Positions 51,075 through 60,535 of a stretch of DNA of 64,000 bases are shown here, piece by piece. Source of the DNA: Alteromonas hispanica. Lineage in GTDB: Bacteria; Pseudomonadota; Gammaproteobacteria; Enterobacterales; Alteromonadaceae. The translations under genes were made by a program, and so were the position numbers. The notes under the pieces were generated by a model. That model saw only the letters and a list, made by a program, of their open reading frames with translations, was not told where the DNA came from and searched no databases. Within the stretch, counting starts at the first letter, position 1, and each line of letters opens with the position of its first letter. The stretch spans positions 1 through 64,000 of the forward strand of contig NZ_JAAAWP010000002.1 in assembly GCF_010500915.1 (NCBI RefSeq), in the 5' to 3' direction.

Positions 51075-51309
51075 ACTGGTTGATAAGATTTTTTAGCGTT
51101 ATCTTTGGCAATATTGTCCAAAAGTGCTATTTCTTAGTGAAGCATTTCGTATCATTCTGTGGATAGGCAAAAGGAATGGACGATGATGTAAGCGCGGACG
51201 AAAGTACGTTTCAGTTTGCTGCTGTCCTGCCGATAATTACCTAATAGGGTAAATAAGTTAACTAAGTCGGTGAAAACTGGTTTCCAAAATTAGGTGGTAT
51301 TAAAGCTTA

Positions 51310-52305
51310 ATGTTTTCCGTACTCGTTTGTGATGACTCTTTAGTTGCACGAAAGCAAGTGGCAAAGTGCCTCCCGCAAGATTGGGACGTTGCCGTACACT
51401 TTGCAAAGAATGGTCAAGAGGGGCTGGCTTCTCTTGCCGCTGGTAAAGGCGATCTTCTCCTTCTCGATTTAAACATGCCTGTGTTAGACGGGTATGGAAC
51501 GTTAGAAGCCATTCAGCAACAGGGTTTAAAAACAAAGGTTATCGTGGTGTCGGGCGATATTCAGCCTGAAGCGAAAGATAGGGTGTTATCTCTCGGCGCA
51601 TTAGACTTTATTCGCAAACCTGTCGAGCCTCAAGCCTTGGCAGATGTTTTGGATAAACACAATATACTGCATGTCGACAGTGAACCCGTTCGTGAAGTTA
51701 CTCCTTTAGACCCAGATATTCGCGACTGCTATCAAGAAATTACCAACATTGCTATGGGGCAGGCTGGCGATCACCTAGCCCGAACAATGGATGTGTTTGT
51801 AGAACTGCCCATACCTAATGTTAACCTTATTGAGGTGTCTGAACTTCACATGATGCTGTCTGATATAGAGAGTCATGAAGAGGTGACCGCTGTTTGCCAA
51901 GGCTTTTTGGGGCCGGGTATAAGTGGTGAGGCGCTGTGCATTTTAAGTGATTCAAGCTTCGATGACGTTGCTAAAATCCTTAATGTAGAAGGTGAGGTAG
52001 ACGATCAGCTCCAGTTAGAATTATTGATGGATGCAGCAAGTATCTTAATTGGTACTTGTCTTACTGGCTTGGCAAATCAAATGGATGTGAACTTCAGTCA
52101 AGGTCACCCAATTGTTCTTGGCCAGCATCGAGCAATTACAGAAATCATCAGTATGAATCAAATTAAGTGGAAGCGTACATTGGCCATAGAGCTAAGTTAC
52201 GGACTTGAAGGGTACGACGTACAATGCGACCTCATTTTGCTGTTTACTGAAGAATCGATGAAAATGATGAATTCTAAACTTGCCCATCTATTGGAGGATT
52301 TTTAA
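51310..52305 (+). CDS. REC-CheC fusion (receiver with chemotaxis-type phosphatase domain)
   Basis: The 331-residue protein has a REC domain (1-120; 'VLVCDDS', 'LLLDLNMPVLDGYG', 'IRKPVEP') and then a CheC/CheX-type domain (about 135-330). The first CheC helix, 'QEITNIAMGQAGDHLA', keeps the E..N pair; the second, 'MDAASILIGTCLTGL', has D and S in place of E and N and may be inactive. CheC-type proteins dephosphorylate CheY~P; here it could dephosphorylate its own or another receiver. It ends 1 bp into the next PAS gene, indicating coupling (TAATG). Confidence 0.85.
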   Translation: MFSVLVCDDSLVARKQVAKCLPQDWDVAVHFAKNGQEGLASLAAGKGDLLLLDLNMPVLDGYGTLEAIQQQGLKTKVIVVSGDIQPEAKDRVLSLGALDFIRKPVEPQALADVLDKHNILHVDSEPVREVTPLDPDIRDCYQEITNIAMGQAGDHLARTMDVFVELPIPNVNLIEVSELHMMLSDIESHEEVTAVCQGFLGPGISGEALCILSDSSFDDVAKILNVEGEVDDQLQLELLMDAASILIGTCLTGLANQMDVNFSQGHPIVLGQHRAITEIISMNQIKWKRTLAIELSYGLEGYDVQCDLILLFTEESMKMMNSKLAHLLEDF

Positions 52306-52793
52306 TGAGTCAGAATTTAGATGATTTATTAGAATTCCACTGGATGATGGACATGCTGCAAACTGTGGATGTTGGTATTGTAGTATTAGACAAAAACTTT
52401 TCTGTGCAAGTGTGGAATGGTTTTATGGAAAGCCACAGCGGACTGTTGCCAAGTGAGGTAAGAGAAAAATCGCTGTTTGATTTATTTCCCGCAATTAAGA
52501 AAGACTGGTTTATGAAAAAAGCTAAGCCAGTATTTGAATTGAAAACCCGTGCTTTCATGACATGGGAACAACGCCCATATTTGTTTAAGTTTCCTAACTA
52601 CCGGCCGATTACAGGTAGTGAGTCATATATGTATCAAAATATCACGCTGTCGCCGTTAACTTCGGCAACGGGGAACGTGGATTACATCAGTATGATGATT
52701 TACGACATGACCGATGTGGCAGTAGGGAAAAAGCAATTAGAAGCGTTACAGGTATCGGTGTCAGAAGCGCAGGAGTTAAAACGAACTCTTTAG
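52305..52793 (+). CDS. PAS-domain signalling protein partner of REC-CheC
   Basis: The 162-residue protein is a single PAS domain ('MLQTVDVGIVVLDKNFSVQVWNGFMESHSGLLPSEVREKSLFDLFPAI') with a short C-terminal coiled coil ('QLEALQVSVSEAQELKRTL'). It lacks an output domain, so it likely binds another protein, such as its overlapping neighbour. A GGAGG ribosome site lies in the end of the REC-CheC gene. Confidence 0.82.
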   Translation: MSQNLDDLLEFHWMMDMLQTVDVGIVVLDKNFSVQVWNGFMESHSGLLPSEVREKSLFDLFPAIKKDWFMKKAKPVFELKTRAFMTWEQRPYLFKFPNYRPITGSESYMYQNITLSPLTSATGNVDYISMMIYDMTDVAVGKKQLEALQVSVSEAQELKRTL

Positions 52794-52858
52794 TGCTTTT
52801 CCGCCATAGCCACCTTTCTTATTCTCCCTCGGTTTTAACATACATACTGTTTTTTTTG

Positions 52859-52883
52859 CGCACGGTACTCTTGCTACCGTGCG
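52859..52883. repeat. Perfect 9-bp inverted repeat in the leader of the Lcl lipoprotein gene
   Basis: CGCACGGTA and TACCGTGCG enclose a 7-nt loop. The T-tract lies before it, not after, so it is not a terminator on the plus strand. It sits immediately before the TTGGAG ribosome site and may shape translation or be an operator. Confidence 0.6.
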
Positions 52884-52895
52884 GTTGGAGTTGAT

Positions 52896-54698
52896 ATGCA
52901 AGTAACGCCTTTTACTTTTTTCAATCGTTTGTCTTCGCGAGCTAGCAGCGCTTCGCAGTTTCTCGCCATGTGCACTGCTATTTTTATTTTAAGTGGTTGT
53001 GGAGGCGGTGGAGATTCCGATAGTCCTCCAAATAGCAGTGGGCTTGCCGTCAATGCAGGCCCCGATGCCACAGTTACAGAGGGCGTAACTTACTCATTAA
53101 GCGGCGAAGTAACCGGCGGTGACGGTACTTACACTTATAACTGGTCTTCTTCACCTACTTTGGATATTACGCATGAAGACAACACGGTTTCTACGGCAAG
53201 TTTTGTCGCTCCGTCAGTCAGTGAGGACACCAACTACACGCTAACTCTATCTGTGAATGACACCAGCGGTAATACAAGAAGCGACTCGACTATTATTACT
53301 GTTGCCCCAGTTAATATAGCTCCAGTGGCGAGTATTTTTGTTCCGCAATGGGAAGGTTTAGCAGAAAACCAATTTCCAGGTGGTGTCGATATTGTGCTTG
53401 ATGGCTCGGGCAGTAGTGATGCCGACGCTCCATCACAAGGGGATGAAATTGCCAGCTTTAGATGGTCGCAAACCGCAGGAATCAATGTAATCACCGGCGT
53501 TGATACTCACTCCCCTACGCTTAGCATTAGCACGCCTGTTGCCAACGATCCTCAAGTAATAGAGTTTCAGCTTGAGGTAACCGATAGCGAAGGCGCAAGC
53601 AACACAACGTCAGTCTCACTATCTATTCAATCTGAAACCCAAACCCTGCCTGTAGCCGATGCCGGATTTTCGCAAGGGGTATTCAGCGGTGAGGTCATTA
53701 TTCTTAATGGGCAGGCAAGCACCAGCATCGCCAGCGACGATACATTAACCTACCAGTGGGAGCGATTTGGCAGCGTACTCTCTTCTGCCGGTAATTCCTC
53801 TTTTACCAACGAGGCCTCGTCTTCAAACGCAGATGTAAGCATAAGTGCGGTAGATGATAGTGATGCACTATCTACTTTTGCTATTGCGCCTTTAGTATCG
53901 AGCCCTACAGTACTGACTTATACGCTTACAGTAACCGATGCTAACAACAATAGCGTGGAAGACAGTATTTCTGTTCGAGTGCAGCCTATGCCAACAGCCC
54001 TTATAAACGACACGGGATTTGTGGATCAGGCCACGAATAATGCAATTACCAAGGTACAGCAAAACGAATTTCCAGGCCAAGATGGTCAGCGAGGGGCCGA
54101 TATTGTTGGTAAAAATGGTTTGATAGAAAAAGCAGGGCGAGGGCTAGCCGGTTTCGACTTCACGCGCTTGAACGCAAACGGCGATGAGCAGGACGCTGAT
54201 GCGCAGACATGGTCTTGCGTTAGAGACAACGTAACTGGCCTTGTATGGGAAGTTAAAACAGACGACGGATTATTGCGAGATCAGAATTTTACCTACACAT
54301 GGTATAGCCAAGATGATAACGGCGGCTTTGAGGGTGATGAAGCCGGTTTGGCAGCATCTTGCACTTTGGCAAACTGTAATACAGAAGCTTATGTGGCAGC
54401 GGTGAATGCTCAAGGGTTGTGCGGCTTTTTTGACTGGCGAATGCCAACTCATGAAGAGCTTTTCTCTTTGCTGCATTTAGGCTTAAAAGACGTGGTAGCT
54501 GTTGATGCAGACTATTTCCCCAACACCGGCGCACTTAGCAATCAGCCTCTGTGGTATTGGACTTCTGTGCCAAGTGCTGACGGGGTAAATAGTGATGATG
54601 CGCAGAACGCATGGGCATTAGACTTTGATTCGGGTGTTGATAATTTTTTGAATAAATCAACTGCAGCAAGAGTACGCTTAGTAAGGGCAGGAAGATAA
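52896..54698 (+). CDS. Lipoprotein with PKD-like repeats and Lcl/DUF1566 domain
   Basis: The 600-residue protein has a lipobox 'LSGC' (about residue 35) and then Gly-rich spacing. It has three Ig/PKD-like domains (about 48-135, 140-245, 248-370; 'NAGPDATVTEGVTYSLSGEV', 'LDGSGSSDADAP') and a C-terminal Lcl/DUF1566 domain (about 420-600) with 'CVRDNVTGLVWEVK', 'FDWRMPTHEELFSLL', 'YWTSVPSADG' and 'RVRLVRAGR'. It is probably surface-exposed and may bind a ligand or matrix. It sits 1 bp before a second Lcl-domain gene. Confidence 0.8.
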   Translation: MQVTPFTFFNRLSSRASSASQFLAMCTAIFILSGCGGGGDSDSPPNSSGLAVNAGPDATVTEGVTYSLSGEVTGGDGTYTYNWSSSPTLDITHEDNTVSTASFVAPSVSEDTNYTLTLSVNDTSGNTRSDSTIITVAPVNIAPVASIFVPQWEGLAENQFPGGVDIVLDGSGSSDADAPSQGDEIASFRWSQTAGINVITGVDTHSPTLSISTPVANDPQVIEFQLEVTDSEGASNTTSVSLSIQSETQTLPVADAGFSQGVFSGEVIILNGQASTSIASDDTLTYQWERFGSVLSSAGNSSFTNEASSSNADVSISAVDDSDALSTFAIAPLVSSPTVLTYTLTVTDANNNSVEDSISVRVQPMPTALINDTGFVDQATNNAITKVQQNEFPGQDGQRGADIVGKNGLIEKAGRGLAGFDFTRLNANGDEQDADAQTWSCVRDNVTGLVWEVKTDDGLLRDQNFTYTWYSQDDNGGFEGDEAGLAASCTLANCNTEAYVAAVNAQGLCGFFDWRMPTHEELFSLLHLGLKDVVAVDADYFPNTGALSNQPLWYWTSVPSADGVNSDDAQNAWALDFDSGVDNFLNKSTAARVRLVRAGR

Positions 54699-54699
54699 T

Positions 54700-55260
54700 A
54701 TGGCACTTCATCGAATAACCAATAAAAAAACAGCGGTTGGTGCTGCGCTAGCCACACTATTAACTTCGGCGTTTATTTTTCCTAGTGCTGCCTTTGCCCA
54801 AGAATGCCTTTCAAGCGGTTTGGAAACCACTCCGAGTGATAGATTTACCGCGGTGACTACTTCATCCTTACTCGACACTGCGACAGATTTGGTTTGGCGA
54901 CGTTGCTCGGAAGGACAAACATGGAATGGTTCAACGTGTGAAGGCGAAGCGACAAAGTACACATGGCAACAAGCCCTTCAGCTTGCTCATGAAGCCAGTG
55001 ATAACGATTTATTAGGTTGGCGGTTGCCGAATGTGAAAGAGCTTGCTTCTATCACCGAGCGAAACTGCGTTAGGCCAGCTGTTAATAGTGGGCTTTTTCC
55101 AGAAACTCCCGCCGATGACTTTTGGACATCCACACCTTCTGCAGATGATCCTGATAGAGCCTGGGTTGTGGCGTTCTTTAACGCAAGCCACTCTATTAAA
55201 GAGAAAGACCGGTTTATTTATGTTCGTTTGGTAAGAACCTCTACCGGAGAAAATGAGTGA
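54700..55260 (+). CDS. Secreted Lcl/DUF1566 domain protein
   Basis: The 186-residue protein has a signal peptide (to 'AFA-QE') and is almost only an Lcl/DUF1566 domain: 'DTATDLVWRRCSEGQTW', 'GWRLPNVKELASITER', 'FWTSTPSADDPDRAWVVAFFN', 'YVRLVRT'. This mirrors the C-terminal part of the protein before it, so the two genes are probably related by duplication and are co-transcribed. Role unknown. Confidence 0.8.
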   Translation: MALHRITNKKTAVGAALATLLTSAFIFPSAAFAQECLSSGLETTPSDRFTAVTTSSLLDTATDLVWRRCSEGQTWNGSTCEGEATKYTWQQALQLAHEASDNDLLGWRLPNVKELASITERNCVRPAVNSGLFPETPADDFWTSTPSADDPDRAWVVAFFNASHSIKEKDRFIYVRLVRTSTGENE

Positions 55261-55435
55261 ACATTGGGTTTTAAGACAAACACGCCCTAGTTAATTTGCA
55301 AAAGAAGCACGTATTCAGCACATATCCTGTTACGTGCTTTCTTTTTATGAGAGCTAGTTCAAGTTCAACCTGATTTTTAGCACGTTAGACTCAACACGGC
55401 TTTTTATTTTTCCTTAAGCTAGCCACAATAGAGGT

Positions 55436-56236
55436 ATGAAATTTTTTCCGCGTTTTCACAAATTTTCAGTCTTGTTCTGCTTGTTAGCGGGGCTGCCTTT
55501 TTCTACTCAGGCTGAATATACCTGTAATATCGATTTTGCCTATGGGATCGCAGTAAATAGCGATCAGCTGCGAGTTATGGACAAAACTCGAACGGTTGTG
55601 CAAATAAACGATCAATCTCAACTTTTTATCGGCGGACGCTGGCAAACCCTTGATAAACAGCAAAGAGAGTGGTTAAAAGAATACGCTAGTGGTTTACATT
55701 ACGTGGTGCCCAAAATGATTGTGCTGGCCACAGAAGGGGTTGACCTGGCTATCGACACCATTGAGCATGTGTATTTAGGTTTGGTGGGAAGCGATCACGA
55801 TAGCTACGAGCGTTTGAATTCTGCCATGTCTAGGGTTCAAAGCAGAGTACGCGATAAGTTTAGACATGCCAGTAATCATTATTTTATTGGCCCGGGCTCC
55901 CTTGAAAGCGTTGACGAATTTGTTGATAGCGAAATTGAAGCGCAGCTAGAAGAGGCGATCTCGACGTCTGTAGGCGGTATTTTATCTGCAATCAGTGGAA
56001 TAAATACCGAAAACGGCGAAGTAAACGAAGATAGAGTGGCTGAAATAACCCGTCAGTTGAATACCGTTGGCGAACGTTTGGATGTTGGCGATAAAGCAAC
56101 AACCTTGCGTAAAAAAGCCGAGTGGTTTTGCGAAAAGCTCAAGCGTTTAGATGTTGCAGAAGAAAATTTGAGAGCAAGCTTACCCGCTTTTGAACCCTAC
56201 AATATTATTACGTCTCAAGACGAAGAAAGTAATTAG
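55436..56236 (+). CDS. YggN family protein (DUF2884)
   Basis: The 266-residue protein has a signal peptide (to 'STQA') and the DUF2884 pattern 'CNIDFAYGIAVNSDQLRV', 'LFIGGRWQTLDKQQREWLKEYASGLHYVVPKM', 'GLVGSDHDSYERLNSAM'. The E. coli homologue yggN lies near rdgB and hemW (yggV, yggW), as does this one, which supports the call. Function is not known; it is probably periplasmic. Confidence 0.82.
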   Translation: MKFFPRFHKFSVLFCLLAGLPFSTQAEYTCNIDFAYGIAVNSDQLRVMDKTRTVVQINDQSQLFIGGRWQTLDKQQREWLKEYASGLHYVVPKMIVLATEGVDLAIDTIEHVYLGLVGSDHDSYERLNSAMSRVQSRVRDKFRHASNHYFIGPGSLESVDEFVDSEIEAQLEEAISTSVGGILSAISGINTENGEVNEDRVAEITRQLNTVGERLDVGDKATTLRKKAEWFCEKLKRLDVAEENLRASLPAFEPYNIITSQDEESN

Positions 56237-56296
56237 GACCTCTGTTTCATTTACTCATTTGTTTTATTAAACCTTGGCGCATCAAGCCTTGGCGTA

Positions 56297-57436
56297 TTAT
56301 ACAAAGCAAGAGAGTAAGGTGTTTAAGTAGCGACGTCCCATAGATGTTACTTGCCAATGCTGAGACGAAATATCAAGCAGCCCCTTTTGGGCAGCATCTT
56401 CGAGCGCGAACTTTACCTCATCAGAAATATCTAGCCCAGTTAGCGCTCTATAGTCGTCAATTGGACAAGGCTCTAGCAAACGAAACCTGTTCATAAAAAA
56501 TTCGAAGGGAAGGTCGCCTGCTTCCACGGTGTTTTTCTTATCAATGTAGGGTCTGCTCATTTCCATGTAACCCCTAGGGTGTTTTACCTTCACTAACCTT
56601 TGAATAGAGCCGGTGTCAACATCCGTTATTTTGCCATGGGCACCGCAGCCAATACCTAAGTAATCACCAAAACGCCAGTAGTTGAGGTTGTGTCTACATT
56701 GGTGCCCTTCTTTTGAATAGGCTGATATTTCATACTGCTTGTAGCCGGCGGCCTCTAATACCCTGTGCCCCTGTTCCTGTATTTCCCATAATATGTCATC
56801 GTCGGGAAGCTCTGGAGGGCGCGAGTAAAAGGGGGTGTTTGGCTCAATAGTTAATTGGTACCAAGACAAGTGATAAGGATTTAGGTCAATACCCCGATTT
56901 AAATCCGACATGGCGTTATCGACGCTTTGCTGAGGTAAGCCGTGCATTAAGTCAAGATTAAAGGTAGGAAGCCCAGCGCTGTGTGCCTGCGCTACCGCAT
57001 TTACCGCTTGGCTCTCACTATGAATGCGCCCTAATATAGACAAATGTTGAGGCTGAAAACTTTGAATACCAACAGAAATACGGTTAACTCCGGCTTGATA
57101 AAAGCCTTCAAATTTTCCAGCTTCAACCGTGCCCGGGTTAGCTTCCATGGTAATTTCAGCATCGCATGCCAAATTAACTCTGCTTTTTATGCCTTCAATA
57201 ATATCTGCCATGGCTTGTGCCGAGAACAGGCTAGGCGTGCCACCACCGATAAAAACAGTGTCTACAGGTCTATCGCCTACGGCCTTGGCATCTATTGCCA
57301 GGTCGTCTAGAAGGTGTGCAACGTATTCCTTTTCCGGTAGGGCCGCCTTTAACCCGTGTGAATTAAAATCGCAGTAGGGGCATTTTTGAACACACCACGG
57401 AATATGAACATATAAACTGAGAGGAGGATTACGCAA
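56297..57436 (-). CDS. hemW: Haem chaperone HemW (radical SAM)
   Basis: The 379-residue protein has the radical-SAM cluster 'CVQKCPYC' near the start, '[10 protein letters not shown]', '[11 protein letters not shown]', '[11 protein letters not shown]' and a C-terminal HemN-like domain. It resembles E. coli YggW/HemW, a haem-binding protein rather than coproporphyrinogen oxidase. It overlaps rdgB by 8 bases, the usual order in gammaproteobacteria. Confidence 0.93.
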   Translation of the reverse strand: MRNPPLSLYVHIPWCVQKCPYCDFNSHGLKAALPEKEYVAHLLDDLAIDAKAVGDRPVDTVFIGGGTPSLFSAQAMADIIEGIKSRVNLACDAEITMEANPGTVEAGKFEGFYQAGVNRISVGIQSFQPQHLSILGRIHSESQAVNAVAQAHSAGLPTFNLDLMHGLPQQSVDNAMSDLNRGIDLNPYHLSWYQLTIEPNTPFYSRPPELPDDDILWEIQEQGHRVLEAAGYKQYEISAYSKEGHQCRHNLNYWRFGDYLGIGCGAHGKITDVDTGSIQRLVKVKHPRGYMEMSRPYIDKKNTVEAGDLPFEFFMNRFRLLEPCPIDDYRALTGLDISDEVKFALEDAAQKGLLDISSQHWQVTSMGRRYLNTLLSCFV

Positions 57437-58031
57437 AGGCCGCTCTCATGTTATCAAGCAAGATAGCCAGCGCTTTGCCGCGATGACTGATGCGGTTCTT
57501 TTCACTGTTTTCAAGTTCTGCAGCGGTGCGCCCATGAGACGATACATTGAAAATAGGGTCGTAACCAAAACCGCCATTACCTTGTCGAGCCTGCAATATT
57601 TCACCTTGCCATTTACCTTGGCTTACTAAGGGAACCGGATCGCCAGCATGTTGCATAAATACTAGCGTGCAGAAAAAGTGCGCCTTTCGGTTTGCTTCGC
57701 CGTCTAATGCGGCGAGTAGCTTGTCGATGTTATCACCGTCGCTCGCATTTTCGCCTGCGTAGCGAGACGAATAAATGCCTGGTGCACCACCTAGGGCATC
57801 TACCACTAAGCCTGAATCGTCGGCTATTGCCGGTAAACCAGTGACTTCAGCTGCATGGCGAGCTTTAATAATAGCGTTTTCTACAAAGGTAGTGCCTGTT
57901 TCAGGGACATCTTCTACGCCAAGTTCCTTTTGCGCCACTACATCAACGCCATAATCAGCGAAAAGCGCAGTGAACTCACGAACCTTTCCTTGGTTACCCG
58001 ATGCCAACACAATTTTTTGGGGAAATGACAT
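57429..58031 (-). CDS. rdgB: dITP/XTP pyrophosphatase RdgB
   Basis: The 200-residue protein shows '[12 protein letters not shown]', '[32 protein letters not shown]' and 'FGYDPIF', all typical of the Ham1/RdgB family. It hydrolyses dITP, dXTP and ITP to protect DNA from deaminated bases. It is translationally coupled to hemW. Confidence 0.95.
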   Translation of the reverse strand: MSFPQKIVLASGNQGKVREFTALFADYGVDVVAQKELGVEDVPETGTTFVENAIIKARHAAEVTGLPAIADDSGLVVDALGGAPGIYSSRYAGENASDGDNIDKLLAALDGEANRKAHFFCTLVFMQHAGDPVPLVSQGKWQGEILQARQGNGGFGYDPIFNVSSHGRTAAELENSEKNRISHRGKALAILLDNMRAAFA

Positions 58032-58136
58032 AGTAATTCCTCAGTCGATTTTGTACCAAAGCTCAAGGCTTTTAGACCTTACAAAGCAGAGCGCTTTAAG
58101 TGTAATTACTTAATTCAGCGCTCATGAGACCTTCTG

Positions 58137-59396
58137 CTATGAAGGTTTATCGCTTGATGGTGCTTTCTTCGCTTTTGACTTAGTTTTAGGCTTTGTTTTT
58201 CTCTTCGCCTTAGTCTTGCCTGCTACTTTTTTCTTTTTGGCACCAATTTTTGGCGTTTTGTTCTTGGGTCTCAACTCAGATATAACGCGCCCCTTCATTG
58301 GCTCATCCATATAGCGAACCACTTTTGGGATCATGGCAAAGTCGTGAGCTTCAACAAGAGAAATTGCAGTCCCTTTCGCGCCAGCTCTACCTGTTCGACC
58401 AATTCGGTGTACGTATATATCGGCTTTTCGAGGCATGTCGAAGTTAATCACATGGCTAACATCTGGTACGTCAATTCCCCGTGCCGCAACATCGGTGGCT
58501 AGCAAAATAGGTACTTCACCACTTTTAAAGCGTGCCATTGCGGCATTGCGTTTATCTTGAGGCATTTCGCCTTGAAGCCAGCACACGTTGATATCTTTTG
58601 ATGCAAGAAAGTCTTTCAGCATTTGCAGGCGTTCTCGTGTTTTAACGAAAACCACGGCAGAAGTAACTTGTTCTTTAAGGATATGCACAAGTAGCGCCTG
58701 TTTGTGCGCAAGATCATCAGCTAAATGATACCACTGATGTATTTTGTTCTTTTCTTTACGGGAAGGGTTTGCTTCAACTACTTCTGGGTTATTTAAAATG
58801 TCTTTAGCGAAAGCTTTAACTCCAGCACCCTCAAGGGTGGCAGAAAATAAGAGGTTTTGTTTACGCCAGCGCGCTTCTGTGGCTATTTGATTGACGACAG
58901 ATGAAAAGCCCATATCAAGCATACGATCAGCTTCATCAAGAATTAAGCACTCGATATCACGGCAGTCGGCGGTTTCTTTTTCAATATGCTCTAATAAACG
59001 GCCAGGTGTAGCAACCAAGATGTCTAAGTTCTGACTGAGGGTTTCTTTATCGGTGCCGTAATTAATGCCGCCAGTAATAACGCCGCACACCAATTGAGTA
59101 TGTTTGGTGATGCTTTTGGCTTGCTCATAAACCTGCAGTGCGAGTTCACGTGTTGGCGTAAGTATTAAAATACGGGTTGCGCCAGGCTGTTTTCGGGGGT
59201 AATCAAGCAAGAACTGGCAGGCGGGTAAAAGAAACGCCGCAGTTTTGCCCGTACCTGTGGGAGCAGAGGCTAAAATGTCTCTCCCGTCCATAGCGTGGGG
59301 GATAACCAATTCTTGGATGCTGGTAGGGGTTTCGTACCCCATTTCTGCCACTGCATGGCATAGAGTTTCGTCTAATTCGAGTTCTTCGAAAGTCAT
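58137..59396 (-). CDS. srmB: DEAD-box RNA helicase SrmB
   Basis: From ATG at 59396 the protein has 419 residues and starts 'MTFEELELDETL', like SrmB ('FSELELDESL'). It has the motifs 'APTGTGKTAAF', 'PTRELALQ', 'DEADRMLDMGF', 'SATLEG', 'VFVKTRERL', 'RGIDVPDVSHV' and 'HRIGRTGRAGAKG', and a strongly basic tail (about 50 Lys/Arg-rich residues). SrmB helps 50S ribosome assembly. The frame is open 42 codons further upstream, but that part is unlike the family and is probably not translated. Confidence 0.9.
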   Translation of the reverse strand: MTFEELELDETLCHAVAEMGYETPTSIQELVIPHAMDGRDILASAPTGTGKTAAFLLPACQFLLDYPRKQPGATRILILTPTRELALQVYEQAKSITKHTQLVCGVITGGINYGTDKETLSQNLDILVATPGRLLEHIEKETADCRDIECLILDEADRMLDMGFSSVVNQIATEARWRKQNLLFSATLEGAGVKAFAKDILNNPEVVEANPSRKEKNKIHQWYHLADDLAHKQALLVHILKEQVTSAVVFVKTRERLQMLKDFLASKDINVCWLQGEMPQDKRNAAMARFKSGEVPILLATDVAARGIDVPDVSHVINFDMPRKADIYVHRIGRTGRAGAKGTAISLVEAHDFAMIPKVVRYMDEPMKGRVISELRPKNKTPKIGAKKKKVAGKTKAKRKTKPKTKSKAKKAPSSDKPS

Positions 59397-59714
59397 AGTA
59401 AAAATACGCTCATATTGAATGCGCGTATTGTAGCATTGATGGGTGAAAACGCAGAAAAAAACTCTGCAAGAATTGCGAATAACTGGGCCACTTTTTAATC
59501 GGGCTCTTAATGGTAACGCCATCGGACGTTTTATTGGCTAATGCAGCTTACTCGACAAGCTTAACCGTAAATTTAAGCAACGAGAAAATAGAAGCTTGAA
59601 AACCGCGAATAGAATATGAACGTAATAGCATTAGTGAACTCGCACTATGTTATAGCCTCGTAAGTAATGTGCAGTCTTTAAATGGCCTAAATAAAAGAGT
59701 AAATAGATAATTTT
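59397..59714. other. Divergent promoter region of srmB and msrA
   Basis: A 318-bp AT-rich region between two divergent genes. Apart from the unneeded upstream extension of the srmB frame nothing coding is seen, and no recognisable RNA structure. It should contain the promoters for both genes. Confidence 0.5.
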
Positions 59715-60317
59715 ATGAAAAATATATTAGCGATAGTAATAACCTGTGCAGCACTGCTTACCGTTCCATTCACTATGGCAAAAAACACTGAGCAGGCCAT
59801 ACTAGCTGGCGGATGTTTTTGGTGCATGGAGAAAGATTTTGAAACGCTTGAGGGGGTTACCGATGTAATTTCTGGCTTTACGGGCGGTAAGTTAAAGAAC
59901 CCAACCTACAATGGTAACCATAAAGGCCACTACGAAGCGGTATTGATAACGTATGATACCAGTGTACTGAGCTATCAAGATATTCTCGACCACTACTGGG
60001 TGAATATTGACCCATTTGACGACAAAGGGCAGTTTTGTGACAAAGGGCCTAGTTATCGAAGTGCGATTTTCGTTGCCAACGATAAAGAGCGCAAGTTAGC
60101 AGAGCAGTCTAAAAAAGCTGTTATGGATATGTTTCCTAATCAAACGGTTGTCACTCCCATTCTAAATACATCTAAGTTTTATCCCATCAAAGGCGATGAA
60201 AGCTATCACCAAGATTTTTATAAAAAGAGCCCTATTCGTTACACAACATATCGTTGGGGCTGCGGTCGCGATAGCCGTTTAGAAGATATATGGGGTGACA
60301 AAGCAGGGGGAGCTTAA
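59715..60317 (+). CDS. msrA: Exported peptide-methionine (S)-S-oxide reductase MsrA
   Basis: The 200-residue protein has a signal peptide (to 'TMA') and the MsrA active site 'GGCFWCMEKDF' with the catalytic Cys, then 'GFTGG', 'GHYEAV', 'YRSAIF' and C-terminal Cys. It repairs oxidised methionine, here probably in the periplasm. It stands alone and is not fused to MsrB. Weak ribosome site before the ATG. Confidence 0.92.
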   Translation: MKNILAIVITCAALLTVPFTMAKNTEQAILAGGCFWCMEKDFETLEGVTDVISGFTGGKLKNPTYNGNHKGHYEAVLITYDTSVLSYQDILDHYWVNIDPFDDKGQFCDKGPSYRSAIFVANDKERKLAEQSKKAVMDMFPNQTVVTPILNTSKFYPIKGDESYHQDFYKKSPIRYTTYRWGCGRDSRLEDIWGDKAGGA

Positions 60318-60535
60318 AAATAGAGCGTTTGCCTATGCGCGTTCATGCCCTCGGAAAAACGCGCTGTAAAAGCGAGCAGGAAGTATTTGTTTACACTTGC
60401 TAACAAATCTCTTCTCACCATTGTGTTTATCTTTTGCAACAATGCTAAATTGATTTTACCCGCTAAATAAGCTCTGTTGCGTGTTAAACGGCGGCATCTT
60501 GAACGCAGTCTACTGACGATAATAAGGACTATCTA

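Noticed and set aside
59397-59522. 42-codon N-terminal extension of the srmB frame.
   Set aside because: SrmB homologues start at 'TFEELELDE'; the extra part shows no family similarity and lies in promoter DNA.
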